Origin: Bolinopsis microptera
Lineage: Eukaryota; Ctenophora; Tentaculata; Lobata; Bolinopsidae
DNA: 64,000 nucleotides
Reading direction: 5' to 3'
NCBI RefSeq assembly: GCF_026151205.1
Contig: NC_087073.1
Coordinates: 122,001 to 186,000 of the forward strand
Position numbers and translations under genes: made by a program. Below are positions 42,809-55,194 of this stretch, piece by piece (position 1 is the first letter of the stretch; each line of letters starts with the position of its first letter). The notes beneath the pieces were generated by a model. It saw only the letters and a program-made list of their open reading frames with translations, did not search any database and was not told the origin of the DNA.

Positions 42809-43254
42809 TTGACAGACTAAGAATGATAAATGTCAAACTATCATCCACTCAGTTGGTACGTTTATCAATGAGCCTTAGAAACACATGTGATTTATCAGAC
42901 ATCTCATGTGTAATACGAGAACAATTAAGAGAATTATATTCAGAAATACCTGATGTATTAGATATGATTTTACCTACACAATTACCAGGACACTTCATAC
43001 ACGGTACATTACCTGTCATGCATGTGTTTAATGATTACAATGTTACTAGTATTATGCATGTATTTAATAATGAATTAGATAGATTGTGTGTTACGGATGG
43101 ATTAAATTATTCTGATATAGGTATAGTAACTGATGTCACTAGTAGTGTAATGTCACTAGTTAAGGACAGTGTTGATAGGAGATGTGTTAACACTGATAGT
43201 AAGATTGCAGTGTGTCACAGTGGGCTAGTTATTCTGCTCAGTGGCCAGCTGTAA
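42799..43254 (+). pseudogene. NERD-helicase continuation, second frame
   Basis: The adjacent frame is open from 42799 and carries on the helicase: LIDRLRMINVKLSS, then motif IV-like RLSMSLRNTCDLSD, then IREQLRELYSEIPDV and a region predicted to lie before motif V. Since the helicase would otherwise stop in mid-domain, I infer one frame change within 42799-42808 and not a separate gene starting at ATG 42823. No intron with GT/AG ends fits here. A real mutation or an assembly error is possible. Confidence 0.75.
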
Positions 43255-43373
43255 TAGTACTGCACAGAGTGAAGGTACAGTGAGGAGGAGGACCTGACTC
43301 ACTTTACTTAATGTTATCCAGAGCACGTGTTTACTGCTCTGTTGTTATATTCCCACGGGAGGGTGAACATTAG
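43222..43373 (+). pseudogene. NERD-helicase end, third frame with one stop
   Basis: A third frame reads SAQWPAVIVLHRVKVQ, a TGA (43281-43283), then GPDSLYLMLSRARVYCSVVI and a stop at 43371-43373. This is motif V (E/QWPAVIVL) and motif VI (LYxxLSRAR, with the arginine finger) of UvrD-like helicases, so the original protein extended to 43373, about 730 residues. The second frame change lies between about 43222 and 43240. With three lesions the gene is probably decayed here, unless the consensus is wrong. Confidence 0.75.
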
Positions 43374-43566
43374 ACGATACACCTCACATGTTACCTTTGT
43401 TACGTAAACTGAGTAGCTTTGCTCGTATTATACGGCATTAAATTTTATATTACTGTGTAATAACGTTGGTGGGTGACTAGTTCTATTTTTCAGAAACATG
43501 TATACACAAGCCTTTAATGTGTGGCTATTGATTTCATATGAAATAATTGACGATTTTCGAAATTTT
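43374..43566. other. Spacer after the helicase gene
   Basis: AT-rich, no recognised feature; a 3' end and polyadenylation site could not be identified with confidence. Confidence 0.4.
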
Positions 43567-43640
43567 GACCCAACCGGGATTCGAACTCGCAACCTCCGGG
43601 TTAAAGGCCCAAGACTATCAACCAATTACGCCACTGAGGC
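43567..43640 (-). tRNA. tRNA-like gene, Lys(TTT)-like, probably a pseudogene or SINE head
   Basis: 74 bases on the minus strand: A-box-like TGGCGTAATTGG and B-box-like AGTTCGAATCC, an acceptor stem GCCTCAG/TTGGGTC with six of seven pairs, and an anticodon stem TTGGG/CCCGG around CCTTTAA, giving anticodon TTT. Against a working tRNA: base 33 is C and not T, the D stem pairs poorly, and the T stem has two mismatches. The promoter boxes are intact, so it may still be transcribed or be the head of a tRNA-derived SINE. Confidence 0.5.
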
Positions 43641-44257
43641 GACATTTGTACAAATATATTAAGCTAGCAATTATGACTTGCAAATAATTTCACCCACTAA
43701 CCTAAGTATTACTATTATTTAATTGTGTTTCCTTTTTGATTTATTGCTAAATATTACAGTGTTTTGTATCGAAATGTTTCATACAATAATATAAATGCGC
43801 CAGAATGAACATAGTAATTATATTTTTCATTCGTGGTTTGGAAACATCAAAATTACCCCAAAATATGAAGAATGTCAAAAAGTAAAAACGGGACCACTAG
43901 TCTGCCTAATAAACTATTGACTATTGATATAATTCGTTTACAGTTATAATAGCAGAAAATAGAGTTTAATTTTGTAAACTATTAAGTGCAGAACATGAAA
44001 CTGGTTCTGAGAATAGCAAAACATTTGTCCGGAAAACGTATCCATCCTATAAAACCGATAAAATTAATTCACAATTGTGCACTGAAAAAAAAACGTAGAT
44101 CATAGATCGCGGCTCAACGTTGCGCATGACTGATGACTGGTGATTAAAACTTTCAACGAAAGCAAAGAGAACAGAACGCAACTAAATTGTCCGATTGTAT
44201 GCGCGCGCGATTTCCAAAAAACTGCACGTGTCGCATTAAGTGCTATCAAATCATTCC
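43641..44257. other. AT-rich spacer
   Basis: No gene or repeat recognised; short frames on the minus strand carry no domain. Confidence 0.5.
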
Positions 44258-44482
44258 ATAGGCGCAGGTTATAAATATATCTCCACTGAAAGCACACTCC
44301 CTAATTGCGCGCATTGCAGTAGTTTCCTTCAAACTTCATGAATTGTGAATAGAGATCAAATCTTTTACAATGTATTCAGAATAAATATATCATTATCAAT
44401 ATGGCTATGCCTATGCGCTTATATAAATTACTTGGAATGCTTTTGAAATAAAATAAAAAGCTCAAAAACGCTGCTGTCTTAA
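44258..44482 (+). repeat. Diverged single copy of the repeat-unit 5' part
   Basis: Matches 290-480 of unit 1 over most of its length (shared words include AAGCACACTCCC, TTGCGCGCATTGC, TTCAAACTTCATGAAT and GCTCAAAAACGCTGCTG), with substitutions and small insertions. It is older than the three near-identical units, so this segment is a dispersed family of its own. Confidence 0.75.
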
Positions 44483-44899
44483 TGTCTTAATGTCTTATTT
44501 GGATGATTAATTACTCTTATAGTAATTACTGATACTCAAGTTCTAAGGAATGATATCAGAACAATATGGTTCAAGATTATACCATCCGAACTCGCTGACT
44601 GACTTTTAAGATATCATTATCTTGTAGCGCGATGCGCTACTGTGCCGCGCCGAGCTGAGATGAATTGACATCGTCAATTAATCATTATCCTGCTTGGTTC
44701 AAAGAGTTTCGAGAACGCTTGGGCTCAAAATATCATAGCGACATTGAGGCCACAGTCAGGCCCAATATTAAGGTTCAGGTACTGCGACTGAGTCATTTAG
44801 AAATATGACGCCACAGAATAAATTTATTTGTTCTGCTCATCACCAATACAATATAGTAATTATTATATTGAATAGTTGTGAAGAAGGCATTTGTATGGC

Positions 44900-45597
44900 T
44901 GACGGACAACTGGGAACCTGTCAATTTTACCTAGTTAACTAATTAACATGCAAGCTTGGTAAATCCAATCAGCTCCGACAACTAGGAACCAATCATTACA
45001 TATCCCGGACAACTGGGAACCTCTGGAGATACTTTAAATCAGGTCTCCACTGATTTCACAGCTGTGCAGTATATATTTCTGCACTAATTTTGTTCAAGAT
45101 AATGATAGTTCAAACTCAACATAATAATTACATACAGAATACATATCAAAATCAATCTCATGGTCAAAGTATTTGGCAATAAAAACCCTGCAGCAAAACC
45201 CTCGCCCATGTTAGAGGTCCGGGGAAACTCCGGATCCTTCAACGTCTTGGAATAGTGATTCCAGAACGTCAAAGGAAACTTGGGAGGAACCCTTTCCTCA
45301 CTGTCGACAGTTACTGACCCAAGGTAGGTTTTCTCGAAATAATTTACCACAACCATTAACTGAGGATAGTTATGTGAACACATGCCGAGAGCTCAAACAC
45401 TTCTTAATATACTTCATAATACCCAGCTACTTACTAAACTGTCATGTGAATTGTGAACCCTACCCAGGTTCTTGATTGTCCGGCTGTTAGGATGGTTATA
45501 ATATGGATCATATCACAAATGATACGTCACTGATTGGACCATGTGATGTGATACCAGCTGTGGGAGCCCGGAATGAGAGGTTCCCAGTTGTCGGTCA
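44900..45597. mobile_element. 698-bp inverted-repeat element (MITE-like)
   Basis: TGACGGACAACTGGGAACCT (44900-44919) and its reverse complement with one mismatch (45578-45597). An internal direct copy of GGACAACTGGGAACCT lies at about 45007-45022. No coding capacity for a transposase; the 99-codon minus frame (45084-45383) is not recognised. I could not define a target duplication. Confidence 0.55.
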
Positions 45598-45713
45598 CCG
45601 ATTTGTCCTCGATAATTTGTTAGCTAATTTCTTCGATATTAATAGTTATTTACTGACCTTTGTCTTGGTGTAATAGTAAGAGACCTCGTTAGTCATGTAA
45701 TGCTGATCCAGTT

Positions 45714-45845
45714 AGTGACGAGCTATGAAGTAACTATTCGACCCCATCAACGCTGTCCCTGTCACTGTCAGTGACGAGCTATGAAGTTATCATTCGACCC
45801 CATCAGTCATCAATCCTGATCCTGTCAGTGACGAGTTACAGAGTT
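45714..45845 (+). repeat. 56-57-bp tandem repeat, 2.3 copies
   Basis: AGTGACGAGCTATGAAGT recurs at 45714, 45770 and 45827, with CATTCGACCCCATCA between. Imperfect. Confidence 0.75.
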
Positions 45846-46340
45846 ATGAAGAAATCAATGAAGACCTAATTAATTTCCTCGGTCCATGAAGATATTCCTC
45901 TGGTATCTGGATCCCACTTCCCAGGATCCCTCCTGGCCTGCGTCTGCAGATATAAAGTACCAGGACCTGATCAATGTGGAATCCAAGGAATAATTTCTTT
46001 CTATATATTCTCATGGGAACCGGACACAAGGGCGGTACTTTCTTAAAAGGGTAGACACGAGGGCGAATCATGTAAATCACTTTAAAAGCAAACTGATCAA
46101 AAATAAAACGAAAGTCATTTCATCGGGGCAATAATAATCAAATCACTTTAAAGACAACTTAAATGTAACAACAAAACGCTTAAATATTCATCACATGTTA
46201 CTCTATTAAAAACCAATTTAAATAAAAATATCTGTATATTATAAAGATTTGCCTATGTGAACTAAAAAAGATTCTGCATTGATAATTTTTTGAGATTTCA
46301 TTAATCTTATACAAGTTGTGACGAGGCACAATTACAATTT

Positions 46341-46496
46341 GGGGACGTTCACATATTACGTGATCAACCGAGGGGGAGGGGGTCTCCAAATGATTACGCT
46401 AGTGTAATTTATACACAATAGCTGTGTAAAACTGATTACGGAGGGGGGGGGGGGGGAATTGTTCAAAAATTGATTATGTAATATGTGAACGACCCC
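46341..46496. mobile_element. 156-bp MITE with 27-bp inverted repeats
   Basis: GGGGACGTTCACATATTAC at the left is matched at the right end by its reverse complement (reading GGGGTCGTTCACATATTAC when reversed); the inverted repeat extends over 27 bp with three mismatches. TTT on both sides (46338-46340 and 46497-46499) may be a 3-bp target duplication. The interior is short, with a G run of about 14. No coding capacity. Confidence 0.8.
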
Positions 46497-46547
46497 TTTA
46501 CAGTATCGTAAGGCTGTCCACAAATAAATAGCCATGTTCACCACATC

Positions 46548-47020
46548 CCGACCATCATAACCATAACCATGGTAACCATTATAACCATGGTAACCATTTT
46601 AACCATTATAACCATGGTAACCATTATAACCATGGTAACCATTATAACCATGGTAACCATTATAACCATGGTAACCATTATAACCATGGTAACTATTATA
46701 ACCATGGTAACATTATAACCATGGTAAACCATTATAACCATGGTAACCATTATAACCATGGTAACCATTATAACCATGGTAACCATTATAACCATGGTAA
46801 CCATTATAACCATGGTAACCATTATAACCATGGTAACCATTATAACCATGGTAACCATTATAACCATGGTAACCATTATAACCATGGTAACCATTATAAC
46901 CATGGTAACCATTATAACCATGGTAACCATTATAACCATGGTAACCATTATAGCCATGGTAACCATTATAACCATGGTAACCATTATAACCATGGTAACC
47001 ACTAACCATTATAACCATGA
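46548..47020. repeat. 18-bp array, about 25 copies
   Basis: Tandem CCATGGTAACCATTATAA units. Each holds the palindrome TGGTTACCATGGTAACCA, so single strands can fold throughout. Frames stay open because 18 is divisible by three; the MVTIIT and NHYNHG readings are artefacts. Confidence 0.95.
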
Positions 47021-47640
47021 TATTTATAATTATGTCCCGGAACATTTTTACAGGCCCGCTATCCTACCACTGGCCTAAATATCCTACCACTGGCCTACCT
47101 AAGTATGAACAACCTTAACCCCCATAATAAAGCAGGACATTTTCCTTATATTTCATTCAAACACGATTAATTTTCTGTGTAATATTAACTTTGGAATAAA
47201 TCTGTCATCTTACAAATTATTCCTTATTAAAAATTGTAATTCCATGAAACACTAAATCATTATCTCTTGGGAAAACAATTGCCTGTAATAACTGATTACT
47301 CAAAGCTTCGATACTTGTCGTAAAGTTGGTCTCTATCAAAACCAACTAATACTAACCCAAACTGAGCACAATCTTTTTAATTTCCAAGAAATTTATTATT
47401 CCAGGGTCGCTAATACAATCAACTTGGCAATACCTGTATAACGTACAAAAATTGTTAATAAACAAGTAGAGTCTGACTTCCTTTAAATTATATTTAAAAT
47501 TTTTTGGAACACCATTTGTTAGTTTTATTTTTAATTTTTTTAAACAGAGTTTTGAATCCTACTAAATGGGTACCCAATAAATATTTTTTAAATTTGAAAG
47601 AAAGCTAATGCCGAATCCCAACGGTGTCCCCACCCCCCCC
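47021..47640. other. AT-rich single-copy sequence
   Basis: No gene recognised. The word ATCCTACCACTGGCCTA occurs twice (47061-47096). After this point base quality appears to fall. Confidence 0.5.
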
Positions 47641-47799
47641 CAAACATAAAAATAGGAAATTCTTTAAAAAATAAATTTTAGATAGGCTATAAAAGTAGAA
47701 GTGGCATAATCAATGATAACATTATGAGTTGGGTCCCGTCCCACATAAGACACATTCCTGTTTTTTAAATCCATCGTCCCCTGACTAGAATAATTGTTA

Positions 47800-49725
47800 G
47801 AGCAAGGTGTAAATTCCCGTACTTGTAGAAGGCAAAGTGGGGGGGGTTTTAACTCCCCTGACTGGTAGATCAGTGGGTGTTTTAACTCCTGTGAACGGGG
47901 GTAAAGAGCCAAGTGGGTTAACTCCACACTGACGGTACGAAGCCAGTGTTTAACCTTACCCTGGACCTTGTAAAACAAGAGCAGTGTTTAAACCCACTCT
48001 GGCCCTGGTAAAGAGCAGTGTTTTAACTCTGAACTGGTAGAGCAAGGTGGGGTTTAAACTCTGACTGTAAGCCAGTGGGGGTAATTAACACTCACTTGAC
48101 TGGTTAAGAGCCAGTGTGTTTTAACTCCGACTGAGAGCAGTGGATTGTTAACTCTGACCTGGTACAAGAAGGCAGAGGGGGTTTAACCGTACTGACTGTT
48201 AGAGGCAAAGTGGTGGGTTATGAAAGACTCTGGACCTTGATAGAGGCAGTTTGGTTGTTTTTAATTTTTAACTCCCGCTGGACTGTATAGCCAAGTGTTT
48301 CTTATAACTTTCCGAACCGTAGAGCATTGGGTGTGTTAAACCTCGAAACTGTAAGAGCAGTGGTTTTAACGCTCTGAACCCTGTGTCAGAGTCATTGAGT
48401 TTAACTCTGAACTGGGTAGAAAGCCAAGTGTTTTAAACTCCCAGGAACCTGGTAGAAAGCAAGTTGGGGGTATTAACGCGGACTGTGAGAGGCAGTGGTG
48501 TTATCTGTTTGAACCCTGGTAAGAGCAGGTGGTTAACTAGGGTGACTGTAGAAGCGTGGGTGATAACTGGTTGGGGAAACCCCCTTGTTTAAATAAGCAG
48601 TGTTTGTTAACCTGTGGACCTGGTAGAGCAAAGTTGGTGTTTTAACTCCCTGACTGTAAGAGCAAAGTGGTGTATAACTCTGACTGGTAAAAGACAAGGC
48701 ATGGGGTTTATTTTTAACCTCGGAACTGGGTTAGAGCGTGTAACTTGTGAACGTAAAAGAGCCAGTGTTGGGGGTATTTACACCATTGACTGTTAAAGAG
48801 CGAGTGTTAACCTCGTGACTGAGAGCCCATTTAACTCTGACCTGGTAGGAAGCAGTGGTGGGGTTTTAACCTCTCTGACTTGCCAGAGAAGCAGTGTTAA
48901 ACTGTGGGACCTGGTAGAGCAAAGTGGGTTTTATTATTTAACTGTTTGACTAGGTAAAGAGCATTGGTTTAGACTCCCTGGAGCTGTAGAGCAGTGGGTT
49001 TGTAACTCTGACTGTAGAAGCCCAGTGGTTAATCTCCTGACTGTAGGAGAGCAAGAGTGTTTTTAAACTCTACTGCACGAAGCAAAGTTGGTTACCTCCC
49101 CTGACCTGTTAGAGCAGGTGGTTTTTTTTAACTCCTGACCTGTTAGAAAAGCAAATTGGTTAGAACTCTTTGACTGTGTAAATGCAGTGTTTTAAATCCA
49201 TCTGACCTGTAAAGAAGAGTGGGGTTTTTATAAACCACTTCAGACTGAGTAGAAAGCAGTGGTAAAACCTCCTGAACTGTAAGAGCATTGGTTTTTGTTT
49301 TAACCTGGGACCAGCTGTTAGAGCCGAGTGGTTTATTAACTCCCTGACTGTAAAAGAGCCAAAAAAAGTGTTTTAAACCCTCTGACTGTTAGAAGCAGTG
49401 GGTTTTTTTAAAACCTCCTCTGAAAAACTGTAGAGGCAAGTGTGAACTCTGGATCTTGGGTAGAGCAGTGGGTTTTTTTTGTAATAACTCTGACCCCTGT
49501 AGAGCAAGTGGGGGTAAATCTGGAACTGGTAGAAGCAAGTGTTTAAACTCGGACCTGGTAGAGCATGGGGGTTTTATTAACCCTCAGTCACTGGGTAGAG
49601 CAGTGGTTTTTAACTCTGGACAGTAGAAGCAGTGGGGTTTTTAAATTCTGACTGTAAAGAAGAGCAAGTGTGTTTTTTTTAACTCACTCTGACAACACTG
49701 TAGAAGAGCAAGTGGTTTAACGCAT
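47800..49725 (+). repeat. Degenerate array of about 30-bp units
   Basis: About 60 corrupted copies of a unit close to AACTCTGACTGGTAGAGCAG followed by GTGGTTTT. The unit length varies through indels, probably sequencing errors on top of a regular satellite. Confidence 0.8.
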
Positions 49726-50320
49726 ACCTGAATCAATATCAATTATGAACACACTCCTTGAACTCAGGTCCAATCTATTTACAAATAAAAATACTGGTTT
49801 ACACATAATATTAAAATCGGAAATATTGTGGAAGGTTTACACAACAGCAAATAAATTCTCCCCCTTCTTTATAGACCCGGACAAAAAGAAACAGGAACAC
49901 TGATTCAAACTTGAAAGTTCCCGCTTGCCCCCCCGCAAGGCCTTGCCCTTCCTTCCGTAATCCCCATGGCTCACCTATCAGCGGTACGTCCGGAGAGAAA
50001 CTTCCCGTTTGAAGCCATTTTTTAGAATTTGAGGCGCTGCCACGTAGTTCGGCCCCTGCCCACCCCCTTGGCGCCTTAGGATTTCCCGATCAGTTTTTTT
50101 TGCCAAGGGACACGTCCCGTCCCGAGGGAACAGGGCCGTACCTCCCCTTCAAGGGTGGTCCCTGGGTGTTTTTCCTTCGCTGCCTGGCCGGGTTGCTGCC
50201 TGTTGGAAAAAATATAGGAAATGCCAGGTTTATTAAAGGGGAAAAATGACCATATTTTTAAAACGAACAAAAAAAGATAACCAGAACAGATGGGCGAAGG
50301 AGGGAAATAATAAGAAAATA
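49726..50320. other. No recognised feature
   Basis: Mixed sequence with many short homopolymers; no gene or repeat assigned. Confidence 0.4.
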
Positions 50321-52085
50321 GGTTTTTGGGTTATGGTTGTGGTAATGGTAGTTTGTTGGTGGTAAATGTTGAATGTTTGGTAAATGGTTTGTTTGTAAAA
50401 GATTAATGTGTTAATGTTTGTGGGGTATTGTTGTTGTAATGGTGTGAAATTTGTGAATGTTGTGTAATGGTGGGTAAGTTGTGTAATGGTGTGTAATGTT
50501 GTGTACATGTTGTGTAATGGTGTGTAATGTTGTTGTAATGTTGTGTAATGTTGTGTAATGTTGTGTAATGTTGTGTAATGTGTAATGTTGTGTAATGTTG
50601 TGTAATGTTGTGTAATGTGTGTAATGGTGTGTAATGTTGTGTAAATGGTGTGTAATGTTGTGTAATGTTGTGTAATGTTGTGTAATGGTGTGTAATGTTG
50701 TGTAATGTTGTGTAATGGTGTGTAAAGTGTGTAATGTTGTGTAATGTTGTGTAATGGTGTGTAATGTTGTGTAATGTTGTGTAATGGTGTGTAATGTTGT
50801 GTAATGTTGTGTAATGTTGTGTAATGTTGTGTAATGTTGTGTAATGGTGTGTAATGTTGTGTAATGTTGTGTAATGTTGTGTAATGGTGTGTAATGTTGT
50901 GTAATGTTGTGTAATGTTGTGTAATGTTGTGTAATGTTGTGTAATGTTGTGTAATGTTGTGTAATGTTGTGTAATGTTGTGTAATGTTGTGTAATGTTGT
51001 GTAATGTTGTGTAATGTTGTGTAATGTTGTGTAATGTTGTGTAATGTTGTGTAATGTTGTGTAGTCGTTTGTGTAATGTTTAGTGTAATGCTGTGTAATG
51101 TTGTGTAATGTAGTGAAAGTTGTGTAATGTGTTGTAATGATGAGTAATGTTGGTGTAATGTTGTGTAATGTTGTGTAATGTTGTGTATGTTGTCTTAATG
51201 GTGTGTAATGTTGTGATAAAGTTGTGTAACTCGGTGTGTAATGTTGTGTTGCTAGTGTGTGTAATGTTGGTGTAGTGATGTGTAATGTTGTGTAATGATG
51301 TGTAATGTTGTGTACTGTTGTGAATGTTGCCTGTAATGGTTGTGAAATGTTGTGTATTGTTGTGTCATGGTGTGTAATGTTGGTGTAATGTCTGAGTACT
51401 GTTGTGTAATGGTGTGTAATGTTGTGTTATGGTGTGTAATGTTGTGTAATGTTGTGTAATGGTGTGTGTACTGTTGTGTAATGTTGTGTAATGTGTGTAA
51501 TGTTGTGTAATGTTGTGTAATGTTGTGTAGTGTTGTGTAATGTTGTGTAATGTTGTGTAATTGTTGTGAAAATTTGTTTTTAATGGTGTGAAATGTTTTT
51601 GTAATGGGGTGTGTGTTGTGTAATGTTGTGAAATTTTTTTGTGTAATGTTGTTTTTAATGGTGTAAAATGTTTTTGAAAATGTTGTGTAATGATGTGAAA
51701 AGGGTTGTGTTAATGTTGTGTTTTGGTTTTTGAAATGTTGTGTATTTTTGGGTGTAATGGTGTGTAATGTTGTGTAATGTTGTGTAAGGTGGGGAATTGG
51801 GTTTTAATTTTTGGTGAAATTTGTTGTGTAGTGTTGTGTAATGTTGTGTAATGATGTGTAATGTTGTTTTTTAATTTGTGTAAAAATGTTTTGTAAGGGT
51901 GTTTTAATATTGTTTTAATTTGGTGTAAGGGTGTGAAATTTGGTGTGAAATTGTTGTGAAAATTTTTTTTTTTGGGGGGTTTTATGGTGTGTAATTTGTG
52001 TTTGTTGTTAATTTTGGGGAATGTTGTGTAAGGTTGTGTAATTTTTGTGTATTTTTTTTTTGTGTAGTTGTTTTATGTTGTGAGG
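50321..52085 (+). repeat. 10-bp array GTTGTGTAAT
   Basis: Clean GTTGTGTAAT/GGTGTGTAAT units between about 50510 and 51060, increasingly corrupted on both sides. Period 10, one helical turn. Confidence 0.93.
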
Positions 52086-52154
52086 GTTGATCGGAAAAAA
52101 GGGGCGGGTTTAAAGAGCACCTGGAAAGGGGCTTTTAAAGCTCGGGTCTCCCTA

Positions 52155-52295
52155 TTATCAAGTCAAACCTATTAGCTCGGTTCCACCATTAGCTCGGTTA
52201 CCTATTAGCTCAGTTCACCTATTGGGCCTCGGTTCACCTATTAGCTCGGTCTCAACCTATTAGCTCGGTTCACCTTTTAGGCGGTCTCACCGGTT
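52155..52295 (+). repeat. 17-bp array CCTATTAGCTCGGTTCA
   Basis: About seven imperfect copies, then unrecognised sequence up to 53100, in which TTGCCTTTAAAGG-like words recur around 52740-52890. Confidence 0.75.
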
Positions 52296-53099
52296 TCCCA
52301 ACTTGTCACAAAATTTCATAAAACGGGGAGGTGCACTTTCGTATAAGAAACCTCTTTTTTATGTAAAAGAAAATGGTGAAAACGTTTTTGTTCATCCGAG
52401 TTCCGGGGCTCGACCCCTTAATCAAACTAAATCTTTTTAAAGGGTTTAATTCGGATAAATGTTTCAGGGAAATTTAAAAATCAAGTGGGTTTACTGAAAC
52501 AAACAAATTAACTTCGAAAAAATTCATGTAGTTTACGGAATTTTTTAAAACCCAACCCATCCCATTCCCGAACACGCTTACCCCGCTCTTCGAAATGAAG
52601 GCATCGAGATTTAAAATTCCTACGATTTGGGTTTGAAATTGATTAAAACATCGGTTTAAAAAAAATGCTCCAATAAAAAAAAAATACCCCAAACCCGAAT
52701 AAATTATCAAGTTTTGGCTTGAAGTTTGAAATATGGGAATTGCCCTTTAAAGGGAAATTGGCAACTTGCCATAAGGCAACTTGGCAACTTGCCTTTAAAG
52801 GGGAAATTTGGGCAAAACTTGCCTTAAAGGCAATTGGAAAATTGCCAAAAAATGGCCAAATTGGGAAAATTGGCCCTAAAGGCAAGGCGTACAAATACTT
52901 ACGGGGTTTTGTCTTTGGGAAAGGGGTTTTTTTAGTTTTTGGGGGTTTGATAGCCTTTATTGGCACTTTTCCCCTTCCCTTTCCCCGGGCAGGCCTTCCG
53001 AGTGTTTCCCCGGGTACCAAAGTTTCTTAAGTTTTGGGTTTTCTTTATTTTTTTTTGTTTTTTTGGTTTTTTTTTCGGCCCCTCCTGGTGGTTTTTTTC

Positions 53100-54860
53100 C
53101 CGGTAAGGGGCTATGGTAAATTTGAAATGTAAAACTATGGTAATAGTTTTGTGTTTAAATATGGTTAAAACTTGTAGTTAAAAATTTTTGGGAAAAAAGT
53201 AGTGTAACTATGGTAACCCAGGGAGTGTAAATTTGGTAACTAGTAGTGTAACTTGGTAAAAATGTAGTGTAAAATATGGTAAAAAGTAGTGTAACTATGG
53301 TAAAAAAGTAGTGTAACTATGGTAAATTTGTAGTGTAAATATGGTAAATGTAGTTTTAAAATATGGTTAAAAATGTAGTTTTTCCCTTTGGGAAAATTTG
53401 TAGTTTTAACTTTGGTTTAATAGTAGTGTAAAAAATGGGGAACAGTAGGGGTTTAAATATGGTAACTTGGAGTTTTAAAATTTGGTAATAGGGGTGTAAA
53501 ATATGGTAACTATAGTGTAACTATGGTAATTGTAGTGTAAAAATATGGTAACTAGTAGTGTAACTATGGTTTAACCCAGTGGTTTTTAATATGGTAACTT
53601 TGTGGTTTTTTAACTATGGTTTAAAAAAAGGGGGGTAAAAAATATGGTAACTAGGGGTGTTTAAATATGGTAAAAAGTGGTTTTAACTTTTTGGGGAAAA
53701 TAGGGGGTTTTTTGGGAAAATATGTTTAAAAAATTGGGGGTAAATATGGGGAACTTGTGGTGTAACTATGGTAACTAGTGGGTTTTAATTTTTGGTTAAA
53801 AAGTAGTGTAACTATGGTAACTAGTAGTGTAACTTTGGGAAAAATTGAGGGGTAACTATGGTAACAGTGGTGTAAATATGGTAATGTAGTGTAAAATTGG
53901 TAACTAGTAGTGTAATTGGTAAAATTTTGTAGTGTTAACTATGTTAAAATGTAGTGTAAAAATGGTAACTAGTAGTTTAAAAATTGGTAACTAGTAGTGT
54001 AACTATGGTAACTAGTAGTGTAACTATGTTAACTAGTGTGTAACTATGGTAACTAGTAGTGTAACTATGGTAACTAGTAGTGTACTATGGTTAACTAGTG
54101 ATGTGTGTAACTATGGTAACTAGTGGTGTAACTATGGTAATAGTAGTGTTAACTATGGTAATAGTAGTGTAACTATGGTAACTAGTAGTGTAACTATGGT
54201 AACTAGTAGTGTAACTAGTTAACTAGTAGTGTAACTATGGTAAACTAGTAGGTGTAACTATGGTAAATAGTGGTGTAACTATGGTAACTAGTAGTGTAAC
54301 TATGGTAATAGTGGTGTAAACTATGGTAACTAGTAGTGTACTAATGGTAACTAGTAGTGTAAACTATGGTAACTAGTAGTGTAACTATGGTAACTAGTAG
54401 TGTAACTATGGTAACTAGTAGTGTAAACTATGGTAATAGTAGTGTAACTATGGTAACTAGTGGTGTAACTATGGTAACTAGTAGTGTAACTATGGTAACT
54501 AGTAGTGTAAACTATGGTAACTAGTAGTGTAACTATGTTAACTAGTGGTTGTAATATGGTAACTAGTAGTGTAACTATGGTAACTAGTGGTGTAACTATG
54601 GTAAACTATTAGTGTAACTATGGTAACTAGTAGTGTAACTATGGTAACTAGTAGTGTAACTATGGTCACTAGTTGTGTAACTATGTTAACTAGTAGTGTA
54701 ACTATGGTAAGTAGTAGTGTAACTATGGTAACTAGTGGTGTAACTATGGTAACTAGTAGTGTAACTATGGTAACTGTAGTGTAACTATGGTAACTAGTAG
54801 TGTAACTATGGTAACTAGTAGTGTAACTATGGTAACTAGTAGTGTAACTATGGTAACTTC
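53100..54860 (+). repeat. 21-bp array with GTAGTGTAACTATGGTAACT
   Basis: Clean from about 53990 to 54860 (roughly 40 copies), corrupted before that. It shares the CTATGGTAAC core with the 18-bp array at 46548 (CCATGGTAAC), so the two may be related. Confidence 0.9.
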
Positions 54861-55194
54861 TTAAGATCTGTTATCTTTATACCTCGTGTTTTACGGCGCT
54901 CCTGACGGATTAAGATGATTTAAAGTGTGTAAATATTAGATTCGTATAATTGTTATCTTTATACCTCGTGTTACTATGGTAACATGTGTGTATATTAGAT
55001 TCGTATATCTGCGGCAAGTTTTCTCTTAAGACAATGTCAGCATTGGCAAAGATAAAATACTGACATAAATACATCAACATAACAGGGATTTTACTCGTTA
55101 CTTGCCCCCCCCCTCACTACATTACTTGTCTGCTAAAATTACAGGTTGCCGTAAAAAGTGTTCCCAGGAGAATAATTACAAACTTTAAAACCTC

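Noticed and set aside
42823-43254. Separate 143-residue gene starting at ATG 42823
   Set aside because: Its sequence supplies the next helicase motifs missing from the upstream frame, and the frame is open before that ATG.
46538-47078. ORFs of 94-154 codons with MVTIIT, NHYNHG and YHGYNG repeats
   Set aside because: The 18-bp tandem repeat keeps several frames open on both strands.
52643-53030. Overlapping ORFs of 125 and 103 codons in the noisy block
   Set aside because: Repetitive low-complexity sequence in poor-quality data; no domain recognised.
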